Positions 23,576 to 36,000 of a stretch of DNA of 64,000 nt are shown piece by piece. The stretch lies in NCBI GenBank assembly GCA_000310025.1, contig FN649743.1, positions 51,757 to 115,756 of the forward strand. Reading direction: 5' to 3'. Position 1 is the first letter of the stretch. Every line of letters starts with the position of its first letter. Source of the DNA: Ectocarpus siliculosus. Lineage: Eukaryota > Sar > Phaeophyceae > Ectocarpales > Ectocarpaceae. The notes below the pieces were generated by a model. It ran no database searches. It had not been told where the DNA came from and was given only the letters and a program-made list of their open reading frames with translations. The position numbers and the translations under genes were made by a program.

Positions 23576-24505
23576 TTTTCCCCCTGTGTTTTTATTCTTT
23601 GCGGTAACCATGAATGGTGGTCGAGTAGATTATATTGTGCGGGGTCGACAACCCTCACTCCGCTTCGATTTTTGTGATGTGAGAGCCTGGTCCGGTGAGA
23701 ACCCGGCGTGCTCCGTCCCTGCTTTGTAGGGTTGCGAGGTCAATGGTCTACCGACTACGTCATGGACAACTATGCGTACATCCGGGTGCCAGAACCCCAA
23801 TGGATGCCATAACCGCACAACTAATTGCGGTAGGAGCCCGCCTGCAGGGGTATGGGTGGTTCGGACAGTGTTCATGCTTTCTGTTGTACCATGCCTTCCG
23901 CTGGGGAACGTCGCCCCCGCCTGTTGCCCTGGGGTAATTCCACCAGCACCTTGGTGCTCAAACTGTGTCGTCGCATGTACCGGCCGATCAAACGTTTAAC
24001 ACCTCTAACGAGCCTCTGCACGCACGCGTGGTGTTGCCTCTCCGCAGTATACCTCCACGCAACAAGGTATTGATTACGGCTGCACCACCGGAGGGAGCAG
24101 CATTTGCTCAACCATAAATGGGCAGGGAGCATATTGTGCCATCCCTCCATCTACCCCGGAGGCTGGAAACGTAAGAAATCGGACACCGCTGCTCGACTGA
24201 CTGCCCGGTAAGGCTGGAACATAGTTTCCCCCTCCTACAGTGGTACTGGAAGCCCAAATGAGGACGCTTTGGGACACAGCACTCCAACGCGTTTTGACCG
24301 CTCCTAGGCTCCGCTGTATGCAACTCACGTGTGAACCCTTGGTCTATCATGCTTGGCTGAGGTGGAGAGTGGTGAGCTGTGTGATATGCTGTGTGATGCC
24401 TCTCCTGGGCCGCTGACTTGCTGTCCCATTTCCCAACCCGCGTGGCCCCTACATTGGTCGTAACACTATACATCGCCTTGGTAGTGGAACGTTGTGCTGA
24501 CTTGA

Positions 24506-24556
24506 CTTCAGTATGAAAAGTGTCCCCACGTTTTGGGGACACTTTTCATACTGAAG
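24506..24556. repeat. Perfect 22-bp hairpin
   Basis: CTTCAGTATGAAAAGTGTCCCC is followed by a 7-nt loop and its exact reverse complement. The arm contains CAGTATGAAAAGTGTCCCC, which has the look of a DNA-transposon terminal repeat, so two element ends may lie face to face, or this may be a very short foldback. Confidence 0.8.
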
Positions 24557-25568
24557 CAAAGTCACCCTTTGTCAAGGAGGTCAGTTTCTTTGGAGGGACT
24601 GTAGCTGCCAGATGGCCTGTGTCCAGCGAATCGTTTGTTCACGCACCACTTGGGGGTTATTCCTTGTGTTCGGCGGAATCAAATCGTCCACCCGGACCTC
24701 GAGGCCAAGGCCTCAAGCACAAGGCCTTAAGCACAACGATTTCCGGCCGGCACGACCCGACAATCCACCGTTGGTTCAGCTTCCAACCCAGAGGGTCCAT
24801 GGGCACAAGAATCCAAGGGCGACAACACCAGAAAACAGCTTTCGGTCGCAAATTGGCCCGTTCCGTGATTATTTCGTTTTACGAACATGTGCATGCCGTG
24901 TGTCGGTAATTCGAGGGGTGTGAAGTACATAGCCGTATTTCACTGCGGCATCCCGTAGCATGCTACGCCGACTCAAAAGACTCTCGAGCCCTCGCGTTTT
25001 TGTTTCAGGAATGTGAGCAGGTCGGCTGTGCTTGCTCATTTGCGGTATGCACTTTGGATGGCGGCACGGGATACTGCGGTGAGCGATTGTAGGCCGGAGT
25101 CGGAGCCATTCTAGCCTAGCCTGCGTGTTTGACGTGTGAGTTCTTGGGGCGAATTTAGTCACATACAGATGTGGTAATCGCTTTCCACAAGGTGTATCTT
25201 TGACATGCATATTCTCCAGGTTGCCCCAAGCCCATAGTCACACGATATTCTATGAGGCAGGAGTGACGTAGCCGAAAAATCCATTGAAGAACGCGCGCCC
25301 GCTTTCTTGCTCATCGCCCAGATCGAGTCTCGAACACCAATCTCGAACACCAATCGTGTCCGTCTGACTTTATCGCCGCCGCCCCTTGTCCCACCATGCG
25401 GTACGTGAACACGTGGATCATCCCTGTCGTTCGTCCATGCCTTCACAGCGCCAAATTCCGACGGTGAGTGAGGACAACGTGACATAAAAGCACCGACAGT
25501 AGAGTTTTTAGAAGCTGCTCGCCGCGAGGCGGGCCGGTCATACCCTGTTTATTCGTAGAACGCAAGGT

Positions 25569-26036
25569 ATGGGAAGACCGATCTATCGTCTAGCAGGTCG
25601 CCGAAAGGAGGGCCGGGATCGACGTTGTTTTCAATACAACGAGCGTAGGGAAATCCGCGCGGTGTGCCCATGGCCAGTTGTGAGGCTCTGTGGTCGTGAC
25701 GGGGATAGTTCCCCCGCTCGTGCACGCGTTGGGCTTGTTGCCAATTGTGGACGCCCAGAACGAGGCTGCCCTTGTTGGTAAGGCCAAATGTCTCTTTCTG
25801 CCAGGGTATCCGAGATTGATGTCATTGTCTCAGAGCGGGGGTTCCTTCAGGCTCCCATCCGGCTGCACCAGGAGTGGAAGTTGCGCCCGGAGATCCTTCG
25901 TTGGGAGCGCGAGGTGGAGTCCGTAGTACCTCTCGCCCGAACCCTCTTCGCTGAAGTCCCTCGCGGCGTGCCCGTCGCCGCTGTTGGACGGCTTGCCGAC
26001 TCCAAAACCGCGATGAGGGCTCTGAACCCGACCTGA
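25569..26036 (+). CDS. Unidentified open segment, possibly two exons
   Basis: A frame at 25569-25781 can join through a donor (gtaaggcc) and an acceptor (tttctgccag, about 25805) to the frame ending at 26036, with matching phase. The second part includes SEIDVIVSERGFLQAP and LRWEREVESVVPLARTLF. No family was recognised and no partner exons are certain. It could equally be a fragment of an old mobile element. Confidence 0.3.
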
Positions 26037-26235
26037 TGAACAGGACGGGTAACCGATGTGAGGTCTGGAGTATCGTAATATCTGGTGATCCACATGCAAC
26101 AGAGCTGCCCAGGGCCGTCAAGCGCCATTCCACTCAGGATCACATGCACGCATTTCGTGGCATCGTATGCCGTGAACAGGTTTACGTATGTATTCGATTC
26201 ATGTGGGCATTATGAAAGAAGGAGAGTTCATCTTC

Positions 26236-26238
26236 GTC

Positions 26239-26272
<34 letters not shown>
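26236..26272. repeat. AAC trinucleotide microsatellite
   Basis: About eleven CAA/AAC units, simple sequence in a non-genic stretch. Confidence 0.9.
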
Positions 26273-26410
26273 GAGGCAACGATAAGCTGACAATCGAATC
26301 TTCGGCCCAGAGGCCACACAGCTTCATTCAAGTGGTCAAATCGCACGCCTTGGTAGCATCACAAAGAGGGAGCGGAGATGCGGTGAGCACATGGGGGCGC
26401 GGGGGCATCA

Positions 26411-26512
26411 AGAACAATAACAACAGCAACAACGACAACCGCAATTTCGGACATAGGACACAAAGAACAATAACAACAGCAACGCCAACCACAATTTCGG
26501 ACATAGGACACA
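26411..26512. repeat. Two-copy 53-bp tandem duplication
   Basis: AGAACAATAACAACAGCAAC starts at 26411 and again at 26464. Both units end with AATTTCGGACATAGGACACA, with a few substitutions between them. Confidence 0.85.
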
Positions 26513-26758
26513 TGACAAAACACAAGGACAATCTCACTTACCCACCCACTCATTCATTCATTAATTATTCAATTCATTCGCAACGACAACACACATATGA
26601 ATAGGCTGGTGATCAGGGCATGTGATCAGGGCCAAAGGTAAACAGTTCCGAGTGATGCGGAAAAACTCCTCACCCTCCCACCGTTGAATCCGTACGAACA
26701 AAACTGGACCACCCAAAATATACGAAGTCCTTTCATCAACGACTTGTTACACCGATTC

Positions 26759-27850
26759 TTATTCACCTCCATCTCGCCGATCCTGAATGTAGTTCTCCAA
26801 CTTCTTTTCCTTGTTGAGCCTGTTCCAGTCGCTCGTCTGCGTCGACCCACAGGACCGGCCGATCTGCGCCTGTGTCGGAGGGGGCACGTATGCCGGCACG
26901 CCTACGCCGGCCTTGACCTTGTCCGCAGTACCCTCTGCGATCCTTTCGACGTCGTCGACGAACGTGTGGGGGCTGATCGGGTCAAAGTCGACGACGAACA
27001 TGGTGGGCGCTCCGTGCTGCGGAAGGGGATTCTTGTCGATGATGGCCTGATGGTGTGCGTGGGACGCAGTGCCGGTGCCGACCTCGTCCATTATTTGGTA
27101 CGATCCAGTTGTACAGTCGATACACTCCATGTCTGGGGTGCCATCCGCTTTGAGCTGCCACGGGTTGGTGGCCTGGTCACCCTTCGCAACCCTGGCGTCG
27201 GCCACGCCAACCTCCAGCCGCTTGAAGCCCAGCGGTGCGCCCGGGTTGTGAACTGTTATGCACATCCGCCAGCGCCCGTTCTTGCCGTCGCGGTGTCGGC
27301 GGCCGGAAGTGGTGTACTGCTGAGCCCGCTGCTTCACGAACAGGCGGACGGTGGAATCTCTCCGCTTACACAGGTTGTCCAGCGGAACCAAGAACGGGGC
27401 CAGCGAGGGGAAGCGGTCGATGATGGTGACGTTGTTGTGGAGAGTTGAGGGCCCGCAGGGTTGTTGCTGCCACACTGACTTGCCGTCGATCTTCACACCG
27501 TTGAACGCGGCCGCCTCCTCCGCGAACTGAGGGTGGTTGTAAGAGAAGCTGCCCATGGCGATGTGTCCCTCGCTGAAGAGGCGTTCAGTCGTCATCCTTT
27601 CGTACTGAGGGTCCACCGGCCTGTAGTCGTGTCGAATCTTCTTCTTCCCCGTCGACACGGTCGGCTTCTTCCTCTTCTTGCCCTCCGACGCGGTGGACTG
27701 TTCCGTGGTAGAGGGGGAAGGGCAACCGAAAACACGCGGGGCAGATTGTTGCCGTTGTGAAACTCGTCCGGGTTGACACTTGACATGGATACCATTCCTC
27801 TTGCTGATGCAGAGTGCAGTTGTCACGCCCGCGTAGGACCGTCGGGCCAC
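26759..27850 (-). CDS. Unidentified protein, long reading frame of about 360 codons
   Basis: The longest single minus-strand frame in the 14-45 kb region; codon choice favours G/C at third positions, which supports real coding. No ATG begins it (the first possible start codon is GTG), so it is probably the last exon or exons of a spliced gene. A basic Lys/Arg-rich stretch (GKKRKKPTVSTGKKKIRHD) precedes a globular part with MGSFSYNHPQFAEEAAAF and, later, TMFVVDFDPISPHTFVDD. No domain was recognised. Minus-strand candidates for upstream exons lie at about 27900-28010 and at 28966-29059, the latter starting MTTSSNPRSPLREPKRKR. It could be a lineage-specific host gene or a gene of foreign origin. 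Confidence 0.45.
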   Translation of the reverse strand: MARRSYAGVTTALCISKRNGIHVKCQPGRVSQRQQSAPRVFGCPSPSTTEQSTASEGKKRKKPTVSTGKKKIRHDYRPVDPQYERMTTERLFSEGHIAMGSFSYNHPQFAEEAAAFNGVKIDGKSVWQQQPCGPSTLHNNVTIIDRFPSLAPFLVPLDNLCKRRDSTVRLFVKQRAQQYTTSGRRHRDGKNGRWRMCITVHNPGAPLGFKRLEVGVADARVAKGDQATNPWQLKADGTPDMECIDCTTGSYQIMDEVGTGTASHAHHQAIIDKNPLPQHGAPTMFVVDFDPISPHTFVDDVERIAEGTADKVKAGVGVPAYVPPPTQAQIGRSCGSTQTSDWNRLNKEKKLENYIQDRRDGGE

Positions 27851-28295
27851 GACCCATTAGCGAGGTAGACGTGAAAAAAGCGGTCCGTACCCACATTCAA
27901 TATCTTCTCATCCTCGCTTTCCTCCTCTTGAAGAAGATGTCGTCGCCATCGTTGTCGACGATTTGAAGGCGTCTCGTTGACTCTCGGGCAATCTGCAATG
28001 ACGGGTGGGAGCGCCGCGAGCATAACAACGTCGTAGGTGGAGGTCCGTGAGAATCGGTTCTGCAGTTCTTGATATTCTCAGAGTTCATAATTAACACTCC
28101 CACGAGTTCCTCGAGATACGCTACATAAGTATAATGACATACCTTCCCCTTAAGAGTCACAATAATAATGACGTTCATTATTTGGCGTCAGATACAGGGC
28201 GAAGAGTGGGTGTGAGGGTGTGTGTGCGGGGGGAGAGGCGACAGCGACCAAAAAGGGAAATCCCTTGTGAGGCGTGCTGGATGGTCTGAGCGGGA

Positions 28296-28364
28296 ACATG
28301 CGTGCTAATATGTCTGCTTACGATATCCCTTACATGCGTGCTAATATGTCTGCTTACGATATCC
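28296..28364. repeat. Two-copy 36-bp tandem duplication
   Basis: ACATGCGTGCTAATATGTCT and the next 13 bases occur at 28296 and again at 28332 without a visible mismatch, so this is a recent duplication. Confidence 0.9.
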
Positions 28365-28965
28365 TTCCGGCACTCACTACCACCACTCCGTGACCACTTC
28401 GCAAATCCGCAATGTTACTGTCTCCTGCTCGCACACTCATTCGTCACTTTGTCACTCTGTTCGCCTAGAATCAGCTTTAAAACAACACGCACAACACAGC
28501 CCACTAATGTTGTGCTTGCACGAGAACGGTCCTACGTTTTTCTCGTGGGTTCGGTCACCATTTTGAAAACATGACGGAAGGCGGACTTGTGGTGGGAAAG
28601 AAAGAGCGTCGGCGCACTCCATGTTGATAGATGAGACGGCGTTAATGAAGCAGGCTAGGGAGGACATCGCAGTCAGAAATCGTAAATCGGGTGGGAACTG
28701 ATCGTCTCTCACCTTCGGTCCACATGGTGACGCCGCTGCGTTCGGGGACCGTGGGGTGAGAGGTGTCGTGGGTCTCACTTTTCGCGTCGCCCCTGGGGGA
28801 GTGCAAAAGTCCTGTGGGATCACGGACGGATGCATGGGTGGGGAGAGGGTGCATTATCGTGTGATTGTGTGTGTGACTGGGTTTGAGACAATAGGTTCAC
28901 GTTCAGAATGACGACCTGATATCTCAAGGAAAGCATGTCTATCACACCACGCTGATGGTCTTACA

Positions 28966-29059
28966 TCATCGTCCGAGCCCAGTCCGAAGAAGTCCAGGTC
29001 GGTGTCCCTCTTCCTCTTGGGCTCCCTGAGTGGAGATCGAGGATTGCTGGAGGTGGTCA
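28966..29059 (-). CDS. Possible first exon of an unidentified nuclear protein
   Basis: Starts with ATG at 29059 and reads MTTSSNPRSPLREPKRKR followed by an acidic end (LGSDDD) before a donor-like gtaaga. The basic cluster resembles a nuclear localisation signal. It may belong to the 26759-27850 frame, but the connecting exons were not resolved. Confidence 0.3.
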
Positions 29060-29790
29060 TGGATCCCCTTCTGCTATTGCAAGCGTATACGGGAGGTGTG
29101 CAAGCATGGGGATCGCTGAATGAGATCGAAGTCACTGCCAAGAACAGCAGGAACACATCCAATAGACAGCGGACAGGATAAACTATCAACCGGCCGCACA
29201 ATAGCATTGATGAGCGGCACCGAATCGACGTCTACTTTCGGTTGGTTGGGTGGCAGTCTGGTTTCTGATGGCGACAACGCACGAGCATGGTGATGCACCG
29301 CGGCATCGACGGCCCAATTCAAACAAAAGGTGTGCATCCCGTCATCCAGCAGCGGCCTTCACGGTCTAACCTTTTGTTGTTGCTGTGAGTCTTCCTATGC
29401 GATCTTTACTTGGATGCTCTGGCGGAGTGGACAACGAGAAGAGCGTGAGGTGTAAGTACAGCAGTGGTCTCGTGCTCGCTCAACACACAGCAGAGCTGAC
29501 CCCCACGGGGGATTTCTGTTGATATGGAGGCGATTCGATGATGTGAAGAAAAAAAACGCGGCGCAAATTAGTAGAGAAACAAATACCGAAGCGAGATAGA
29601 GGTAAACGACCGGCGGCATTCATAAATGCGGAGTCAGGTACAGCAAGTAGGTTGTCTTCCGCTTGATTGAACCTCCTCTGTGTCAGCTGTGCGTTCTTGT
29701 GGCAGGACACATCATCTCCGCCTACAACCACCGGGGTTGGCTGGTTGAATTATATCGATCGGTCGATATGCAGCACAGAGCGCGTGCGTA

Positions 29791-30096
29791 CCGTATACGC
29801 GACACAAGATAACACACCCCCTGGAGCGATTTTCAAAGCTCTATTACTCCACGACGAAGAGGTACTTTCTGACGCTATGAATTCATTGCAAATCTGTCTC
29901 AGACTCTATGATAGAGATGGATTCGTTGTGTCATATTAAGAACAAAAAAAAAAATGAACGAAACGATACGTTTTCGGAGAGCTATGCACCAGACGGCTTC
30001 AACGCCACCATTTTCGGCGCCGCGACTCTTTCTGCTGTTGATAAATCAAGCTTTGAAAATCGCTCCAGGGGGTGTGTTATCTTGTGACGTATACGG
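29791..30096. mobile_element. 306-bp MITE-like element with 50-bp terminal inverted repeats
   Basis: The left end starts CCGTATACGCGACACAAGAT and continues to AATCGCTCCAGG-type sequence read from the right. The right end (30049-30096) is its reverse complement with a few changes. No coding content is visible inside. The inner end of each repeat is CGATTTTCAAAGCT, a motif also present in the 52.7-kb element. Confidence 0.75.
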
Positions 30097-30701
30097 GAAT
30101 GCTGCTGCTGCTGTACTCGAAGCCAAAAAATAGTAGGGATATATGAGATGCAGAGGCCTGTGTTCTATGCGTCGAGATGTCGAATGAAGCGTACCTCTAT
30201 CTTCGCACAGGGTGCCCTCACCCACATAGTGATACATCAATGTCTTCCATTGTCTTCCGACCCCTGACTTTTTCTCTGAATGCATGCTGCTCAACAGCTA
30301 TTCGTACCTCAGAAGGGCTGCCATCGTATCCTCTTCGTTGTCACATTCACTTGTATTTGTGTCGGCCGTTCGTGATTGGAAGGAACGGAAACATTTCGCT
30401 AACAAGTTCACTTCTAAAATGGAAAAGAACCGAGAATGATAGCATCACTGGCAGTACCTGTGGAAACGATGTCCTCTGTTGTTGTCATACCAACTCATCT
30501 CACCCACGTTGCATATATCCGCCGGAACGTATCTACTACTGCTCCATGGCTTACATCGTAGGGATGATAAAAAAACAGTCGGAATATTCTCACGGACGCG
30601 ATCTGTGGGAGTGTTGAGTGAACTGCGTTGGCAGTTACACCACGAGACATCAATTCATAGGTACAACTTTTGAAGAAACGATATGATCTCGGCGAACCCA
30701 C

Positions 30702-31938
30702 CTGTCCAAACCTTCCGTCACATGGCAAAATCTGATTCAGGTGACGAACCCCTACGAGACTGATATGAATGGCGGCTGCCCCGACGGAATGCCGACGCCA
30801 TGCTTGGCCAACGGCGGGCTGAGCGTCATTGTTGATGGCGAGAAGAACGTGGGCAGTTCTCCCCTGCTTCACCCCATCCGGTATGGTCTGGCAGATTGTG
30901 TTGAATTCCCAAGAGCCAGCTCTTTGGCCTTGCTTGGCCATGCAGTATCGCGGCCCCCAGGAGTACCCGAGAGAGCATCACATAGATCTACAGATTGCAT
31001 TGACCGGGCTTCGAAACATATCGACTCATCAGCCTCCCGCTACCTCTGCCCCACCCCGCTCGCACACGATATTTTGGGTTTGCTCCAGGGGCGAGATGCT
31101 ACCTGGTGGTAGCATCGAAGTGTCCGCGGCCAACCTGCCCTTACAGTGTTGGCCGTTCGGCGGCGACAAGATCTGGGCCCGCCACTACTGTACGCCGACA
31201 TAACAGCGCAGGGGAGGCGAATGGAAAGCGGTGAGTCCTTTGAGGATTGGGTCTTGAGCTTCCCGGACATGACACCCCACGACTGGTGAGATGCGCATAC
31301 GTTGCAATAGTGCACAGAGTATCGCAGAAGAACGTCGTGTGGAGCACGGTACAATACTGTATTAGTAGTCGAGCGAAAAAATTGAGGGTGCGATTCAATC
31401 ACCGGGTTTTTTATCCAACAAGATCGTGTCAATTTTATAGCTTTCGTACCCGAAACGCGCTGAAATATCATGTTGGAATAAAAACAAATGGCGAAAATAA
31501 GCTCAAATCATAGACTATGCTGTGCATAATATGTAGACTACGCGTCGTAAGCACTTCTGCAATATAGTAAGTATATAATATGCGTACAGCTGTTGGTGAC
31601 GCGTTCAAACCAACCTCAATTTTTCTTGCGATTGATCGAATCGTTCGACGTCATGCATGCGCCGTGGTTCGACCCCACGCGTCCAACTCGTCCACCAGGA
31701 GCACCGAATACATCGCCAAGGCCTGCGGGATGTTCAGTCCCCCCATGCCATATACCAGATCGTCACACCGGCGGTCATCGTGCGGCTCAACGTCGGCATC
31801 GGACACCAGACTGGTGGCGAGCTCGACTGGGACGGCCGTGTCCTCCCTGACCTCGATGTGTGGCAGATGGACGTCGGCCTCGTCGGCCTGTCCCTCGAAA
31901 ACGAAGGGTGATGACGCGTTCCGCGGAACTGCCGAGGA
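30702..31938 (-). CDS. Exon-like open segments of an unidentified gene
   Basis: Two minus-strand segments look coding. 31938-31651 follows an acceptor-like cggtag, is in phase, and ends at a stop; it includes NIPQALAMYSVLLVDELDAW. 30941-30702 includes GRTAHVLLAINNDAQPAVGQ and ends at a donor-like gtgggt. Because the first ends in a stop, they may belong to different genes. No family was recognised, and the opposite strand is also open in places. Confidence 0.22.
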
Positions 31939-33077
31939 CTACCGTGTGTCCAGTGCCCTGGGCACGGACTTCGCCCTGCTTCACCACAAGTGATTAGATG
32001 ATGCCGTACTTCGGCCAGAGTCATCGCTTACCCGAGGAAAGCGTCGGCGTTGGCGCCGGACTTCACAGTTCCAGAGGTGTGGGAGGTCTGCACTTTCCCC
32101 CCACGTCAACTTTGAAAGCAGCATTGTCTGCGCTGCGACCGTGACGCCATGCCTGGTCATGGCTACGTCAAAAGGGGAAGGAATTCATTACCATACCAAT
32201 CTAGTTCATTTCGGGGTAGGTTCGTGGGTGGTGGTCTTCAGTTGGGACCCTCACTACCTCCGGATGGTGCGACTTCGAATCTCGGCCCAACTGCATAGAA
32301 CCTGGCGTGTTTTTTCACACTATCCCTAAACCAAATGATAGCACATGCGTACACGATTTTCACGTGTAGACTATGTATGCCCAAGAGTTTTTTTCTCCTG
32401 TACCCTTCCCGTAGTCAGCGCCCCCCTGACATGCGGGGCCCAATACGGACATGTGATACTTGCTCGACCTTATGCTACGGGTTGTCGCGCAACCACACTG
32501 TAGCTCTCTTTTGAGGGCATCCCGGCTCGGACATGTGTACTGCTTCCGGCATCAACAAGAGGATGTGGTGCATCCACCCGTACAAGCGCACAACGAAACG
32601 AGGCTCGCACATACAAGCTGACGTCTTTCAAGACAACAGCTTCGTCGTGTTCGTACTGTAGATCATGCGCATTTCGTCCATTCAAAAGAGAGGCGCTCCC
32701 TACCCAGAAGTGGCGCTGACTACTGTAGCATGAAAACAACAATGGTAGACACACCCATTCTTTGGAAATCCTGCTAGCGCAACACAACGACATTGGGCCT
32801 GATCGCCTGCGGTCTAGTCCGGGAGTACCCTTCCTTTCGCTTGTGAACTCGAGATTCCAACAGCCTTCATCCTACCGGGACCCGTGCGGACATGAGAGCA
32901 GGATGTCGTTGCGATTGGATTTGCGCTCTTCGACATAGCAGTGTTCGATTCAACCCCATGGGGTGTCCCCTGCACTAGCGTTTTCAAAGGTACCTCCACC
33001 TCAACGGAAATGCCTAGATGCAATTCAGTTCAATTGACACAGTTCACGACACCTTTGGAGCCAGCATCATGCTTCAG

Positions 33078-36000
33078 TCACTCTTCACAGACACGCAGCC
33101 TCTTGGTTGGCACATACTGATGGATAGGGTTGGTGGCGAGGCTGCACCTACGTTTCGCCTTCCCGCTAGTAGAAGTTGAGCTGGCTTGCGACAACATCAC
33201 CCTCTCGTAGCCGGGGTCTGTGCACATCTCCGCGGCTCCCTGTGTAAATTCGTTGTGTGTCGATTTGCGGAAGTGCACTGGAAGATTTTCGAGAAAAAAA
33301 TAGTGTCCATGCTTGACATGACCGAACTACTGTACGTAGCTCAGGTGTCCGGACTCGATATGGTGATAATCGGTTCTCGCAGACAAATAAGTTCACAACC
33401 CTATGGTGGTAGCTGTTTGACAACGATGGGGAGGATATTCCAGGTTCGACAAAGAATACGCTTGTCAACTTCGACGGGGAGTGATCTGGTCCGCAAGTGA
33501 TGCTGCGCACAATGGATGGCGTTGGTAGATGCATATTCCATGCTCCTATTTTTCTACTCCTGGATGGAATTTTCGGCATCATGTGGGAACTGAGTGCCTA
33601 TCAAGGCGGTTGGCGCCGCCGATCACGACACGCTTTTCAGGTCGCACCCGAGCTGATGGAAGAACGCTCGGATTGTGGGCACATTGCATGCATTTGTCGC
33701 CCGGAACCGATTCCGTACAGAGGAGACATCGGAGAGGGGAACGTACCATATGGAAGACGTCGATCGGTTCGCCATCTTGTTGAAGCATGTTGCTGCTCTG
33801 TTGGGTCATTTCGTCGCTGTTGTTGTTGTCATCGTCGTCGTCGTCGTTGGCGTCGTCATCATCATCGTTTGCCAACGCGGACTCGTCTAGGACGCGCTTC
33901 GTTCCCATAGTCATCATCATTCGTCGCTGGGGCTTTTCCGGCACGGGCTGTACTTCCGGCCTATGGCCGGCAAGGGGCGGGATGAAGCAACACCAACTAT
34001 TTTGAATAACATCAACTTTGACTACATGAGTGCTGCTTAAAACGTTTTGCATCAGCAACGGTCATATCGCGCACTTGCAGAGGAGAGATATTGAGTGAAA
34101 CAGATAGATGGGAAAATGGGTGGAACGTCATCGCCGCGACCTGCCAACAGTACGCACCACGAATTGAACCCCGCTGCGCGCTCACCTGCGGGTTCGACTC
34201 AAAGCCAAATTGTACTACGCACTCCAAAGCAACTCAAAGCCTCGTAGCGCTGCAGCGAGATTTCAGAAGCAGAGACAACAACTAAAACCACACGGATCCT
34301 ATCACCTAAACCTAACCAGGGCATGTGGAGGAATTTCAGGAATACATTGCCATGAGAAGGTTTGCAGTTCCGATCAGCTCACCGAGTAGGCATACCCCTT
34401 TGGGAGTCCCCGCCACGTTTATGCATAATTCCATGCTTTTACCGCGCCATGCCCGGAAATCCCGACACGTGAAAAGGTTCATATTTACCTTCACACACCG
34501 GTGCACTGACCGAAAGCTAATTGTACACAGAGAATATCCAGTAGAATCCGACGCACAACACTACTACCACCGGGGCTTGTTGAGCTTGTCACCCACCCGG
34601 TTGGAAGATTCGTAGAAACGCGGTAAGCTCATATGGCATTGAACTCACCTTATTTTTTCCTGGACTCTTCGACTAAATGTGGGTAGAGACGTATTCGAAT
34701 TTTGTAGCATGTGCAAAAACTGGTGGTTGTAGTAGAACCACGAAAAATCAAATCGTGTGTGGTTTGATAGGTTCGCATACGATCGAATACGGGTCGAAAT
34801 CGGACGGGATACATGTGTGAACGAATTCGCAAACAACGAGACCCCAGCGGAAAGCCATCTAATCCCTCGATTGGGGACTTCTCGTGGGGCTTCCTCACGG
34901 ACGCGCAAATTGATTCTAGCACTCACGGGGCTGACGGCGTGGGAATCGGCGGAGTGGCGAAGTCTCCCCCATAGCCGTGACGAAGGCCTTCGGGGGTGTG
35001 GCGTCCAACCTGGCCCGTAAAGCGGCGCCCGGCTGGCGCCGGCGGAGGCATTGAAGAGGGTGTACGGTTGCGCCGATCTTGGTGGAGTTGAGTGTCGTGT
35101 GCCATGATAGCAGGTACTTGAGTTTCCGAGTCGTCCCTTGCCGAGTGTACCTGGAGAACGAATTTCCAAGCAAGGGGGGAATCGAAGGAGGCAAATGTTT
35201 CAACTCCGAAGGTCAGGAAACGCAAAGGGAGCCTTGTTGTAGGGTGTCGAATACTGCACTCTGCCAAACGTGATCGATTACCTCTGTTGCCGTCCAAACC
35301 GGACGAGCGAGTGGATACCCATGTTCTATTCGTTTGTGCAATGGCATGGCGAACATGTTACAGTGAAACAGCGACCAAAATATCAAAGGCATTCGCTGAC
35401 GTCTCCAGCTGAGTACGTCGACTTGAAGGATGACTCCAAGTTCATAGTACGCCGCCTACATTACGTCGAACCCTTACGGCACCCTTAGGAAAGCTCATTT
35501 CTCGTTTTGGTTTGGCCGCATTCGACGTGGCACGTTCCCAGTCGCTCAACTTAGAACTGCCTTGATGGCAGTTTGCCACCAAGGTACACACCAGAAAAAT
35601 ATATCTCGTGTGGGAAAGGCCCATCTACGCTCATTGTTTCATTAATTTCTCGATAACTCCGTACTACGAATGAAGCCGTGGTAGGGTCCCGTTCGCTTCA
35701 TACCACAACTGTCGACGCGCGCCTTGAACACCATGTAAAGCTCTAACAGGGTTCGACACGCCCAAGTCACCTCAGACGACACGAGATTATCGTCGCCACC
35801 ATCGCCACCGTTGACGCCATGGCCCACCTCTTCTGGCTTGTCAATGATCACATCCATGTCAGTCCCTGACGGCGGAGGAGAAAGAGACGGCGAAGAATCC
35901 TCGAGGCGTTCCCCTGACTGCACGGCGTGCGAGGATGCCTGAGGCGGGTCGACCCGATGGTACTTGAAGTTTCTCTGCAGGTGTTATTGAAATAGAACGG

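Larger units (their letters stand above)
22781..25568. other. Gene-poor repeat region
   Basis: Beyond the AT block, the C/G-run repeats and the 24.5-kb hairpin, no gene or RNA was recognised here. Open segments are short and lack splice support. Confidence 0.5.
28365..33077. other. Largely unassigned region downstream of HOP1
   Basis: Apart from the MITE-like element and the weak exon-like segments listed, nothing in these 4.7 kb is recognisable. The first part should include the HOP1 3' UTR. Confidence 0.45.

Noticed and set aside
26236-26512. CRISPR-like array of repeats and spacers.
   Set aside because: The repeats are a trinucleotide run and one two-copy tandem duplication without regular spacers, in a eukaryotic setting.
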